DNA from: Balneolales bacterium | GTDB lineage: Bacteria > Bacteroidota > Rhodothermia > Balneolales > Cyclonatronaceae | Reading direction: 5' to 3' | Assembly (NCBI GenBank): GCA_020832405.1 | Contig: JAFIET010000042.1 | Coordinates: forward strand, 1 to 33,201 | Length of the DNA: 33,201 nucleotides | In this document: positions 8,835-16,981 of the stretch, one piece after another | Layout: each line of letters opens with the position of its first letter | Numbering within the stretch: the stretch's first letter is position 1 | Notes under the pieces: generated by a model | The model's input: only the letters and a program-made list of their open reading frames with translations | The model's database searches: none | Told to the model about the DNA's origin: nothing | Program-made: the position numbers and the translations under genes

Positions 8835-9785
8835 ATGATGATGAGCGCTTCCTTCCCCCAACCCCGGCGCCTTGCAGCCGGCCCGGGTTCCGCAGGTTTT
8901 CTTTTATTTTGGATGATGATGAGCGCCCTGCTCGTTTCCGGCTGCGATCCCTACAAACAGGATTCTTTTCAGGAGCAGATGGTGGTCGAGGCATTTCTGA
9001 CTGCCGGGGAGCCGCTGCCGGAAATCCGGCTGTCGCGCACCCTGCCCTTCGATGAATTTTACAGCTTTGAGGCAGCAGCGCTTTCCGGACTCGACCTGCG
9101 CGTGCTGCTCACCGACGATGCCGGCGCCGTTACCCAAACCTTCACCTACGCCGAGAGCGATCAGCGGGGTATTTACCTGCCGGAGGATGACACCACGCTC
9201 GTGCAGCCGGGCCGGGTTTACCGCCTCGAAGTGCGCGAAAACCCGGATGCCGCGCCCAAACTGCGCGCCCGCACCTTCGTACCCGGCGGCTTCGAACTCG
9301 TTTCGGACAACGGCGACACCTTCGTGTATCAGGGTCCTGTGCAGTACGAGCCGACCTTCACCATCAGCGTGTACCCCGGGCGGCAGAATTACTACATCGC
9401 CTCAACCCTGGCCCTGCAGCCCGACCCGGAGCTGCTCACGCCCTTCTACGCCGGCTTTTTCGAGGAAGAAAATCCGGATCAGTTTCTGCGGGTGTCTTCC
9501 CCTATCATCAACGAGGGCAACTACGAAATAAACGACGATAACACCATCACCCTCACCCTCCCCTGGATTTCCATCGCTTACTTCGGCCCGAATGAAGTCG
9601 CGTTCTACGCCCTCGACACCAACCTCTACGACTACGTGCGCACGCTCAGCCTGCAGGGCGGCGGCCCGAATCAGTCGCCCGGGCAGATCGACAACATCCT
9701 CTGGAACGTGGAAGGCGGCATTGGCATCTTCGGCAGCCGCACCGGTATCTCGAGCGTGATTACGGTAGTGCCGTTTGGCGGATGA
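8835..9785 (+). CDS. DUF4249 family lipoprotein
   Basis: This 316-aa protein is the predicted surface or periplasmic partner of the preceding TonB-dependent receptor. It starts with a long lipoprotein signal, and the lipobox LVSGC puts the modified cysteine at residue 37. The following residue is Asp, which in E. coli would mean inner-membrane retention. Bacteroidota do not strictly follow that rule, so location is open. The conserved DUF4249 opening is visible after the signal (QMVVEAFLTAGEPLPEIRLSRTLP), then beta-rich repeats with a PGRVYRLEV turn. The family is consistently linked to receptors of this type, but its biochemical role is not established. The two genes are 19 nt apart and surely co-transcribed. 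Confidence 0.9.
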   Translation: MMMSASFPQPRRLAAGPGSAGFLLFWMMMSALLVSGCDPYKQDSFQEQMVVEAFLTAGEPLPEIRLSRTLPFDEFYSFEAAALSGLDLRVLLTDDAGAVTQTFTYAESDQRGIYLPEDDTTLVQPGRVYRLEVRENPDAAPKLRARTFVPGGFELVSDNGDTFVYQGPVQYEPTFTISVYPGRQNYYIASTLALQPDPELLTPFYAGFFEEENPDQFLRVSSPIINEGNYEINDDNTITLTLPWISIAYFGPNEVAFYALDTNLYDYVRTLSLQGGGPNQSPGQIDNILWNVEGGIGIFGSRTGISSVITVVPFGG

Positions 9786-9919
9786 TTGTTCTATGGGTGA
9801 TTACGAAGTTTATAAACCCTAAATAACACCTCCTGTGCCCTTAGATTTGGGAATCAGCTGTGTTACTCCCGCACAGCCTGCTGCAGCCTGACCTGAACCG
9901 ACTCCGGAAACCACTGAGC

Positions 9920-9971
9920 ATAAAAAAAGCCTGAAACCGGTATTGAAGTACCGTTTCAGGCTTTTTTTTAT
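9920..9971. terminator. Bidirectional terminator (DUF4249 gene / purL)
   Basis: The hairpin has the stem GCCTGAAAC (about 9929-9937) pairing with GTTTCAGGC (about 9953-9961), an inner GGTA/TACC pairing, and A7 on the left with T8 on the right. It lies between the convergent ends of the DUF4249 gene (9785, plus) and purL (9994, minus) and can serve both. Confidence 0.9.
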
Positions 9972-9993
9972 TAGAAAACCTGTAGATCGAAAA

Positions 9994-12246
9994 TCAGACA
10001 GCTGCAGCAGTACTGTTCATTTTCGCAGGTATGGCTTCTTCATACACAAGCCCGATTGCTGAAACGGCTTTTGCGATCAGCTTATCTATCTTCAGTGCCT
10101 CCCCGCCGGTAAGGCCTAAGCGGATACAGGCAATGCCCGCATCTTCTGAGGCTTTAATGAGGGCTGTAAGCTTGTCTTCGGCTACGCTCACGACGGCGCC
10201 GCTTTGTGCCTCGCTGAACAGGCATTCGCGCACATCGCTTCCGGAGTAGGCCTGAAGGGCAGACAGATCGATTTCGGCGCCTATGCCGGAGAAAATGCTT
10301 TTCTCGGCGAGGCTTGTGGCCAAACCGCCGTCAGAGCAGTCGTGGGCCGACTGCAGCAGGCCGCCGCGGATGGCCTCAAGCAGGAAAGCCTGAAAGCGGG
10401 TTTCATAGCTGAGGTCGAATTCGGGGGCATCCCCTTCAGTGAGGCCGTGATTCCAGCTCAGGTATTCGGAGCCGCCAAGGCCGGTGCGTTTAGCACCGAG
10501 GTAGCAGACCACGTGGCCCGCAGCTTTGTAGCCGGGCGTCATGAGCTGCTTTTCGAGGTCGTCAATGAGGCCGAGCATGCCAATGGTCGGCGTCGGGAAG
10601 ACCGCGCCTTTCGGGTTTTCGTTGTAAAAGCTTACGTTGCCGCCGGTTACGGGCGTGCTCAGGGCAAGGCAGGCATCCCCCATGCCCCCTACCGCTTCTT
10701 TGAAAACCCAGTACACTTCGGGCTTGTAGGGGTTGCCGAAATTCAGGCAGTTGGTTACGGCCAGCGGTTTGGCACCGGAGCAAACAACGTTCCGCGCCGC
10801 TTCAGCAACGGCAATCTGACCGCCTTTGCGGGGATTGAGGTGCACATAGCGGCCGTTGCAGTCGGTTTTAACCACCAGCGCTTTTTTCGTGCCTTTGATG
10901 CGCACAACCCCTGCATCTGATGCACCGGGACCGAGTACGGTGTTGGTGCGCACCATGTGGTCGTACTGCTCGAAAATCCAGCGCTTGGAAGCAATGTTAG
11001 GCGAGCTGAGGAGCTTCAGCAGGGCAGCCTCGTAGTCGTTTTCTTCGGGAAGGCTGCTGAAATCGAAGCTGTGTTTGGCATCGAGGTAGTCCGGGCGTCT
11101 GGTTTCGCGCTCGTACACCGGTGCGCCCCCGCCCAGCACCAGGCTGTCGGCCGGGATGCGGGCCTTCAGCTCGTCGTGCATCCAGTATTCTACCTCACCG
11201 GTATCGGTCACTTCGCCAATTACGGCGGCGCTTACATCCCATTTTTCAAACACGTCCAGGATTTCCTGCTCGCGGCCTTTGTGGGCTACGATGAGCATGC
11301 GCTCCTGACTCTCGGAGAGCAGCATTTCGTAGGCGGTCATGCCGCTTTCGCGCTGCGGGGCGAGGTCGAGATTGATACGCATACCGGTGCGGCTTTTGGC
11401 CGACATCTCCGAGCTCGAACAGCTGATGCCCGCCGCGCCCATATCCTGAATGCCGGCAACGGCGCCGGTTTTGAGGGCTTCGAGGGTGGCTTCAAGCAGC
11501 AGTTTTTCCATAAAGGGATCGCCGACCTGCACGCTCGGGCGCTTGGACTCGCTTTCCTCACTGATTTCTTCCGAGGCGAAAGTCGCTCCGTGAATGCCGT
11601 CGCGGCCCGTGCTCGCGCCCACAATGATCACCGGGTTACCGGGGCCCGGCGCAATGGCGGAGGCCGTTTCGCCGGCCTTCACCAGCCCCACGCTCATGGC
11701 GTTGACCAGCGGATTGCCCTCATAGGCGGGATCAAAAAAGATGTCGCCGGCCACAGTCGGCACGCCGAAGGAGTTGCCGTAATCGGCAATGCCGTGCACC
11801 ACGCCGTCGAGCAGGAAGCGCACCCGCGGGTTGTCGAGCGAGCCGAACCGCAGCGAGTTGAGCGCCGCTACCGGCCTTGCGCCCATGGTAAAAATATCGC
11901 GATGGATGCCGCCCACGCCGGTCGCGGCCCCCTGATAAGGCTCTACCGCAGAAGGGTGGTTGTGGCTCTCAATCTTGAAGGCGCAGGCAAGCCCGTCGCC
12001 GATGTCCACGAGTCCGGCGTTTTCTTCGCCGGCGCCAACCAGCAGCTGCGGCCCTTTGTTGGGCAGGGTTTTGAGCACCTTGATGGAATTTTTGTACGAG
12101 CAGTGCTCGCTCCACATCACCGAATAAACCCCCAGCTCGGTGAAGGTCGGCACCCGGCCGAGGTAGCCTTTAATTTTTTCAAATTCATCAGCCGTGAGAC
12201 CGTGTTCGAGTGCAAGCGCGAGGGTTACTTCAGGTTCTTTGAGCAT
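9994..12246 (-). CDS. purL: Phosphoribosylformylglycinamidine synthase subunit PurL
   Basis: PurL is the synthetase subunit of step four of purine synthesis: FGAR + ATP + ammonia to FGAM. From ATG at 12246 it is 750 aa, the small-PurL size, so it needs separate PurQ (glutaminase) and PurS subunits. Neither is in this window. Diagnostic segments are SVMWSEHCSYKNS near residue 40, FKIESHNHPSAVEPYQGAATG near 90 (nucleotide/metal binding) and GGNVSFYNE in the second half. The two-fold AIRS-like architecture (ATP-binding N and C halves) is complete. The frame extends 19 codons to a TTG at 12303, but homologous PurLs begin at MLKEPEVTLALALEHGL, so the ATG is preferred. It shares the bidirectional terminator at its 3' end and follows a HAD phosphatase gene on the same strand. 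Confidence 0.96.
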   Translation of the reverse strand: MLKEPEVTLALALEHGLTADEFEKIKGYLGRVPTFTELGVYSVMWSEHCSYKNSIKVLKTLPNKGPQLLVGAGEENAGLVDIGDGLACAFKIESHNHPSAVEPYQGAATGVGGIHRDIFTMGARPVAALNSLRFGSLDNPRVRFLLDGVVHGIADYGNSFGVPTVAGDIFFDPAYEGNPLVNAMSVGLVKAGETASAIAPGPGNPVIIVGASTGRDGIHGATFASEEISEESESKRPSVQVGDPFMEKLLLEATLEALKTGAVAGIQDMGAAGISCSSSEMSAKSRTGMRINLDLAPQRESGMTAYEMLLSESQERMLIVAHKGREQEILDVFEKWDVSAAVIGEVTDTGEVEYWMHDELKARIPADSLVLGGGAPVYERETRRPDYLDAKHSFDFSSLPEENDYEAALLKLLSSPNIASKRWIFEQYDHMVRTNTVLGPGASDAGVVRIKGTKKALVVKTDCNGRYVHLNPRKGGQIAVAEAARNVVCSGAKPLAVTNCLNFGNPYKPEVYWVFKEAVGGMGDACLALSTPVTGGNVSFYNENPKGAVFPTPTIGMLGLIDDLEKQLMTPGYKAAGHVVCYLGAKRTGLGGSEYLSWNHGLTEGDAPEFDLSYETRFQAFLLEAIRGGLLQSAHDCSDGGLATSLAEKSIFSGIGAEIDLSALQAYSGSDVRECLFSEAQSGAVVSVAEDKLTALIKASEDAGIACIRLGLTGGEALKIDKLIAKAVSAIGLVYEEAIPAKMNSTAAAV

Positions 12247-12332
12247 GGGTGTGCTTTTTTTCAGGGTGATGGGGTTCCGGGGTCGGAAAATGGTTATTTG
12301 CAAAAAAGAGCGTTCACGGATGAATCGGGCGC

Positions 12333-13034
12333 TCAGCCGGACAGCAGCCGGGCCTGAAGCACCTCAAAATTCCGGAATACGAAACTGGCTTCGCCGTTTT
12401 CTTCGGCGGTGTGCTGCGGAGCGTACCAGGCCGTTTGCCAGCCGGCGGAGCGTCCGCCGCGGATATCGGAAACGAGATTGTCGCCCACATAGAGGATATC
12501 GCCCGCCCCCGCGCCTGACTGCGCTTCGGCGTAGGCAAAAATTTCGGGGCTGGGCTTCAGGTAGCCCACATCTTCAGAAATGATGACGGGCCCGGCCAGC
12601 GCTTCGAGGCCGAAATCGGCCACCTTTTTTTTCTGGGTTTCGGAGAAGCCATTGGTGATAAACCCAATCCTGAAACTTTGGCTGAGGGCTTTGAGGGCGG
12701 CTTTGGCGCCGGGAATCCAGCGCCAGTGCCGGCGGTAGGCCTGCATGTACTCGCGGCCAACGGCTTCGGGGCTGCTTACACCGAGGCCGAGTTCCGCGAA
12801 GGTATCTTCAAAACGATGCCGCTGCAGCGCATGCCGGTCGATCTGCCCGAGGCTGTAGGCGTGCCACAGCCGGTGATTGTGCTGCGCATATACGCGGCTG
12901 AGCTCCTCAAAAGAAGCCTGCTGAAGGGCGGGGTGCGCCTCACGAACATCCTGAAGGGCGGCCCGCTGCGCGCTGCTGTGATCGAGCAGGGTGTCATCAA
13001 TATCAAAATAAATAAAACCGGGCCTGCGCAGCAT
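12333..13034 (-). CDS. HAD-family hydrolase, YjjG type
   Basis: This 233-aa soluble phosphatase is of the haloacid-dehalogenase superfamily (subfamily IA). All four catalytic motifs are present: motif I DIDDTLLD with nucleophile Asp11 and Asp13, motif II ITNG (Thr127), motif III Lys160 (GYLKPSPEIF) and motif IV GDNLVSD (Asp185, Asp190). The cap domain is helical (about 20-100). The closest named relatives are YjjG-like 5'-nucleotidases that remove dUMP/dTMP and non-canonical nucleotides, which would suit its place 87 nt upstream of purL. The substrate is inferred, since HAD specificity cannot be read from motifs. Confidence 0.88.
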   Translation of the reverse strand: MLRRPGFIYFDIDDTLLDHSSAQRAALQDVREAHPALQQASFEELSRVYAQHNHRLWHAYSLGQIDRHALQRHRFEDTFAELGLGVSSPEAVGREYMQAYRRHWRWIPGAKAALKALSQSFRIGFITNGFSETQKKKVADFGLEALAGPVIISEDVGYLKPSPEIFAYAEAQSGAGAGDILYVGDNLVSDIRGGRSAGWQTAWYAPQHTAEENGEASFVFRNFEVLQARLLSG

Positions 13035-13097
13035 AAAAATTCAGGGTTTCAGGGGGGATAGGTTCGGGCGCCGAAAGATAAGAAAGTACGGCCTAAA

Positions 13098-13220
13098 CCT
13101 CAGCGGGAATCCCGCCGGGTTATGATTTTGACAGGTCAAGCCGTATTTTTGGCCGGCTTATGCAACGATTCGAAGCTGAGAGTGCTTACAACAACCAAAT
13201 TTCATTTATTCCCGCTGAGG
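13098..13220. promoter_or_regulatory. 13-bp inverted repeat in the ydbS-like leader
   Basis: CCTCAGCGGGAAT at 13098-13110 is the exact reverse complement of ATTCCCGCTGAGG at 13208-13220. The left arm is also part of a local palindrome (GCGGGA-A-TCCCGC, 13103-13115). Between the arms lies TATTTTTG (13144-13151), a perfect match to the Bacteroidota -7 element TAnnTTTG. The upstream TTTTG (13126-13130) is only 13 nt away, shorter than the usual 19 or so. The region lies between divergent genes and just before the start at 13241, so an operator or a long-range RNA stem is plausible. Confidence 0.4.
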
Positions 13221-13240
13221 GGTTCTTTCTTTCTTTTAAT

Positions 13241-13720
13241 ATGCGACCCGATCCTGAGCATAAAATTGATCCTAAAGCCATTCCGGCCTGGCGAATTTCC
13301 GGCGGACTTGGCTCCCTTTTTTGGTGGTTTATTCCGGTCATTTACGGTTTCATCGCGCTTGGCGGCGGTGTTGACCGCTGGATGATCCTGGCCGTAACGG
13401 CGCTTGTGGTGCTCAATACCGTGCTTCAGGCCACCATTATTCCGAAAATCCGCTGGCAGCGGTGGAGCTATCAGATCGATAAGCATGAGATTTATCTGAA
13501 GAGCGGCATTTTTGTGATCCGCCGCACCCTCATTCCGGTGAACCGCATTCAGCACGTGGATACGCGTCAGGGGCCGATTCTGCGCTCCTTCAGCCTTTCC
13601 ACGGTAACCATTACCACGGCCGCAACCACGCACGAAATTCCTGCCCTAAACGACGAAGTAGCCGATGAAGTCCGAAACCGAATCTCAGACCTTGCCCGAT
13701 CTGCCGATGAAGATGTCTGA
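13241..13720 (+). CDS. Bacterial PH-domain membrane protein (YdbS-like)
   Basis: This 159-aa protein has two adjacent membrane helices (about 25-70: GSLFWWFIPVIYGFIAL and MILAVTALVVLNTVL) followed by one bacterial PH2 (DUF304) domain (about 75-150). The domain carries the family core YQIDKHEIYLKSGIFVIRRTLIPVNRIQHVDTRQG. The frame is open back to 13160, but the ATG at 13241 starts just before the conserved part. The extra 27 residues look non-homologous and overlap the inverted repeat. It overlaps the next gene, another PH-domain protein, by 8-14 nt, so translational coupling is likely. Bacillus YdbS/YdbT form such a pair in the sigma-W regulon. The molecular function is unknown. Confidence 0.88.
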   Translation: MRPDPEHKIDPKAIPAWRISGGLGSLFWWFIPVIYGFIALGGGVDRWMILAVTALVVLNTVLQATIIPKIRWQRWSYQIDKHEIYLKSGIFVIRRTLIPVNRIQHVDTRQGPILRSFSLSTVTITTAATTHEIPALNDEVADEVRNRISDLARSADEDV

Positions 13721-15326
13721 GCCGAGGCGGCAGCATCCGGTTGCCGCCCTCACCAACGTGCTCAACACGCTTCGGGATCTGCTGGTGCCGCTCGTCATCA
13801 TCTTCTTTTTTGGCGGCGGCGGCGGAGGGAACGGCCTGTTCAGCAGCCCGTGGTACCTCGGCAGCTTCCTGATGTTTCTGCTCGTGCTGGGCGTTGCCCG
13901 ATGGATGCGCTTCACCTACCGCGTTGAGGACGACGAAATCCGCATCGAGTACGGCCTTTTTGTGCGCAAGCGCTCGTTCATTCCGCGGCACCGCATTCAG
14001 GTGATCGACATCAGCTCGGGCGTGCTGCAGCGGGCTTTCGGACTCGTGAGCCTGGAGGTGCAGACCGCAGGCGGCGGCGCTTCGGAGGCGAAAATAAACG
14101 CCCTCACGCTGGATGACGCCCTCTGGATCAAAGAAAACATGAGCCCGGAACACGAGGAAGAAGCCGGAAGCAACCCGGTAACCGGCGATGCTCACGGAAT
14201 TCCACCAAAAGAAAACGAGACCGGCGAAACCACGGAGGCCGCTGTCGGGCAACCGGCACAGCTTCGCAGGTCAGCGGCTGCGGCTACAACCGGGATGTCG
14301 GAGCCGGTTTACGCGCTGAGCTGGCGCAGGCTGCTTATTGCCGGCACCACCTCCGGCAGTTTCGGCATTGCGCTCTCCATTGTGGGCACCATTTTCGCGC
14401 AGATGAACACCGTAATCGACGACGATGCCGTAGTTGATTTTATTGAACTTGTATCTGCCAACGATACCGTGTTCTTCATTGGCGTTGCCGTGGCGCTGAT
14501 TTTTGTTGCCTGGGTGCTTTCAATTGTGGGCACCGTGCTTTCGTACGGTAATTTTGCGATTTACAAACGCAGGCGCGAAATGGTGATTTCACGCGGCATT
14601 CTGGAGAAAAAGCTCACTACGATTCCGTACAGCCGCATTCAGGGCATCCGGATTCAGGAGGGGGTGCTGCGGCAGCCGCTGGGCTTCTGCACGCTGTATG
14701 TGGACAGCGCCGGCTTTGGCGAACAGAGCGGGAAATCGACTACGCTGTTTCCGCTGCTGCGCCGCAGCGAGGCCGAGGAATTTATCCGGGTGATGGCGCC
14801 CGAATACGACCGGCAGCCCGAAACGGTGAGTCCGCCGCCGCGGGCCCTGCGCCGCTACATCATCCGCACGCTCATCCCCACCGGCATACTGATCGGCCTT
14901 TCGTACTGGCTGCTGCCGTTTGCGCATTTCATTCTGCCGATTATTCCGGTCGCCGTAGTGCTGGGCTACTACCGCTGGCGCGCCGCCGCTGCGGGAACCG
15001 ACACCGACACCCTGCTGATCCGCTACCGTAACCTGGCCAAAACCACGGTGCTGATGAAGCGCTACCGCATACAGTCGGCCACCGCCTGGGACAACTACTT
15101 CCAGCGCCGCCGCGGGCTGAAGAGCCTGACCGTGAACATTGCTTCGAGCGATACCGGCGCCTCGTTCAGCGCGCTCGACCTCGAAGCCGATGATGCCCTC
15201 GATTTTGTGGAGTGGGTTGAGCCGCACTACAACCGCAAGCAGGCTGCGGTTTCGGGTGAAACGGCGACTGAGACCGAGAAGAAAGAGGACCGGGATCAGG
15301 GCGGCTTTCTGGATATCGGGTATTGA
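13707..15326 (+). CDS. Triple bacterial PH-domain membrane protein (YdbT-like)
   Basis: This protein of about 539 aa has three PH2 (DUF304) repeats, each preceded by a pair of membrane helices. The cores are visible near residues 75-140 (IRIEYGLFVRKRSFIPRHRI), 285-355 (MVISRGILEKKLTTIPYSRI) and 425-500 (LLIRYRNLAKTTVLMKRYRI). A charged, Ala/Thr-rich linker separates the first and second units. A Gly6 run lies at the end of the first helix. Start choice is uncertain: ATG at 13665, 13707 or 13713 all overlap the ydbS-like gene, and the latter two give the short overlap typical of coupled genes. It is probably an inner-membrane partner of the preceding protein. No enzymatic motif is seen. Confidence 0.88.
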   Translation: MKMSEPRRQHPVAALTNVLNTLRDLLVPLVIIFFFGGGGGGNGLFSSPWYLGSFLMFLLVLGVARWMRFTYRVEDDEIRIEYGLFVRKRSFIPRHRIQVIDISSGVLQRAFGLVSLEVQTAGGGASEAKINALTLDDALWIKENMSPEHEEEAGSNPVTGDAHGIPPKENETGETTEAAVGQPAQLRRSAAAATTGMSEPVYALSWRRLLIAGTTSGSFGIALSIVGTIFAQMNTVIDDDAVVDFIELVSANDTVFFIGVAVALIFVAWVLSIVGTVLSYGNFAIYKRRREMVISRGILEKKLTTIPYSRIQGIRIQEGVLRQPLGFCTLYVDSAGFGEQSGKSTTLFPLLRRSEAEEFIRVMAPEYDRQPETVSPPPRALRRYIIRTLIPTGILIGLSYWLLPFAHFILPIIPVAVVLGYYRWRAAAAGTDTDTLLIRYRNLAKTTVLMKRYRIQSATAWDNYFQRRRGLKSLTVNIASSDTGASFSALDLEADDALDFVEWVEPHYNRKQAAVSGETATETEKKEDRDQGGFLDIGY

Positions 15327-15663
15327 GACAGCTGCCGGAAAACCCGCAAAACAGGCACACAGGCCAAAACGCAACGCTCCCGGCAAATCCGTCTTTGTTT
15401 TTTTTGGGGAGGGACTCCGTGCGCATCACGGTCAGCGGTGGCAGATCAGCGCTTCCAATCCAACGGAAAAGCCCGTGCTTTTTTGGATGCACCTTCAGCC
15501 ATGATTGCCCGAAAGCCAACGGAAAAAGCAAGGCGTTTGCCGCAGGTTTGGGGTTTCGGAACAAGAACGAAAGACCGTGATGCGCACGGGGTTTCCCCCA
15601 AAAAACAAATGCAGAACTGCCCTTAAAAATGGACTCCGGGCAGCGGCAGCTTTGCTTTTGCTG
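15327..15663. other. Intergenic region between convergent genes
   Basis: These 337 bp lie between the ends of the ydbT-like gene and the symporter gene. I see no credible protein gene. The stretch is almost filled by the inverted-repeat element described separately. No classical terminator hairpin followed by a T run was found, so the element itself may do this job for one or both genes. Confidence 0.5.
15397..15606. repeat. Non-coding element bounded by inverted repeats
   Basis: CCGTGCGCATCACGGTC at 15417-15433 is exactly repeated in inverse at 15573-15589. The symmetry extends outwards imperfectly through G/A-rich sequence to a T8 run (15398-15405) and an A6 run (15600-15605), giving ends of about 33 bp. 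Each arm contains its own hairpin (CCGTG-cgcat-CACGG). Inside are an 11-bp direct repeat CCAACGGAAAA (15460-15470, 15516-15526) and a CGGCAAA/TTTGCCG pair. It has no coding potential. It looks like a MITE-like or structured-RNA element of about 210 bp. Confidence 0.6.
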
Positions 15664-16833
15664 CTATGCTTCGGGGCCGGAATCCATCGAATCCACGATG
15701 AGCGCGATGGCGCCGTCGCCGGTTACGTTACAGGCCGTGCCGAAGCCGTCCTGCGCCATGTAGAGGGCGAACATGAGGCCGAGCTGCGCGTCGGTCATGC
15801 CGAGCACGGATGCCATCAGACCGATGGCCGCCACAACCGCGCCGCCGGGCACGCCGGGCGCGGCAATCATGGTGACCCCGAGCAGCAGGATGAACTGAAA
15901 GAACATGCCGAATTCCGGGGTGATGCCGTTCAGAATGAGCACAGCTACCGAGCAGGCCACAAGGGTGATGGTACTGCCGGCGAGGTGAATGGTGGCCGAT
16001 AGCGGCACGACAAACTCCGCGGTGCGGTCGCTTACACCGTTGCTCTTCACGCTCGCAAGCGTAACGGGGATGGTCGCGGCGCTCGACATGGTACCGAGCG
16101 CTGTGGTGTAGGCCGGCAGCATCTGCCTGATGGCTTTGAAGGGATTTACGCCGGTCCGAAGCGCAGCGATGGTGTATTGCGTGATGATCCAGAGCAGGTG
16201 CGTGCCGATAATGACGAGGAATACACGCGCGAAAACGGCCAGGGTCTGAAAGGCCTCACCGGAGGCGGCCATGTCCGCAAAGATACCGGCAATGTGCAGC
16301 GGCAGAAACGGGATGATGACTTTCGTGATCACCAGCACGATGATGCTCCGGAACTCATCCATCCAGTTAAAGAGCGCGGTGCGGTTTTCTTTTTGTTTGA
16401 GGTAGTTGATGCCCAGCCCGAAAACGAAAGCGGTAACAAGGGCGGTCATTACGCCGAAAATCGGCGGGGTGCTGATTTCCAGGAAAGGCGCGAGTCCGGA
16501 GGTGCTTTCGCCAACATCCCCGTGCTCGATGAAGCGCGGAATGATGCCCGTGCTCACAAAATAAGCCAGCACGCCCGCAAGTACCGTTGAGCCGTAGGCC
16601 AGCCCGGCCGTACCGGCCAGCAGCTTGCCGGCTTTTGCCCCAAGCTCCGCAATGCCCGCCGCGATGAAGCCAACGATAATCAGCGGCACCATGAACACCA
16701 GAAACTGCCCGAACAGATGCGTAAACGTGTACAGCAGCCGCCCGATCCACTCCGGGAGGAAGAGTCCGACAAGAATGCCGGCAATGATTCCGATGATGAG
16801 GCGGGGCAGCAGGCCAATGGTGAGGTTTTTCAT
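15664..16833 (-). CDS. Dicarboxylate/amino acid:cation symporter
   Basis: This 389-aa inner-membrane secondary transporter is of the DAACS (GltP/DctA) family and imports acidic amino acids or C4-dicarboxylates with Na+ or H+. The fold markers are clear: the HP1 serine-rich tip MSSAATIP (249-256), the TM7 segment TIHLAGST (281-288), the HP2 tip GVPGGAV (327-333) and the TM8 segment NVTGD (369-373). The TM7 motif, NMDGT in the classical glutamate transporters, lacks the Asp here, so coupling-ion or substrate details may differ. It is slightly shorter than GltP. It lies 148 nt downstream of the tricorn-like protease on the same strand, suggesting uptake of amino acids released by proteolysis, though this is inference. 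Confidence 0.88.
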   Translation of the reverse strand: MKNLTIGLLPRLIIGIIAGILVGLFLPEWIGRLLYTFTHLFGQFLVFMVPLIIVGFIAAGIAELGAKAGKLLAGTAGLAYGSTVLAGVLAYFVSTGIIPRFIEHGDVGESTSGLAPFLEISTPPIFGVMTALVTAFVFGLGINYLKQKENRTALFNWMDEFRSIIVLVITKVIIPFLPLHIAGIFADMAASGEAFQTLAVFARVFLVIIGTHLLWIITQYTIAALRTGVNPFKAIRQMLPAYTTALGTMSSAATIPVTLASVKSNGVSDRTAEFVVPLSATIHLAGSTITLVACSVAVLILNGITPEFGMFFQFILLLGVTMIAAPGVPGGAVVAAIGLMASVLGMTDAQLGLMFALYMAQDGFGTACNVTGDGAIALIVDSMDSGPEA

Positions 16834-16981
16834 AGTAAGCGGGGGTAAGAAATGGTTGGTTTTGGTTTCGGGGGATGTGCTTCCGGGCCTGAGATGAAGC
16901 CGGTGGCGGGAATCAGCCCGGGAAATTCAGGATTGCAGGAGAAGCGGGTTCCGGGCAACGGCAGCAGATGCGCCGCCGGAT

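Noticed and set aside
10957-12357. Long plus-strand open frame of 466 codons
   Set aside because: It is antisense to purL with no protein-like features. The same applies to the long frames opposite the ligase (21558-22967), the exonuclease (22933-23883) and the sugar transferase/glycosyltransferase (23887-25227).
13126-13151. Promoter call TTTTG plus TATTTTTG upstream of the ydbS-like gene
   Set aside because: The -7 match is perfect but the spacing is only 13 nt, too short for the known pattern. It is mentioned only as part of the regulatory region.
15505-16002. Plus-strand open frame running from the repeat element into the symporter gene
   Set aside because: Its latter half is antisense to the symporter and the first half lies in the non-coding inverted-repeat element. 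It has no recognisable protein features.
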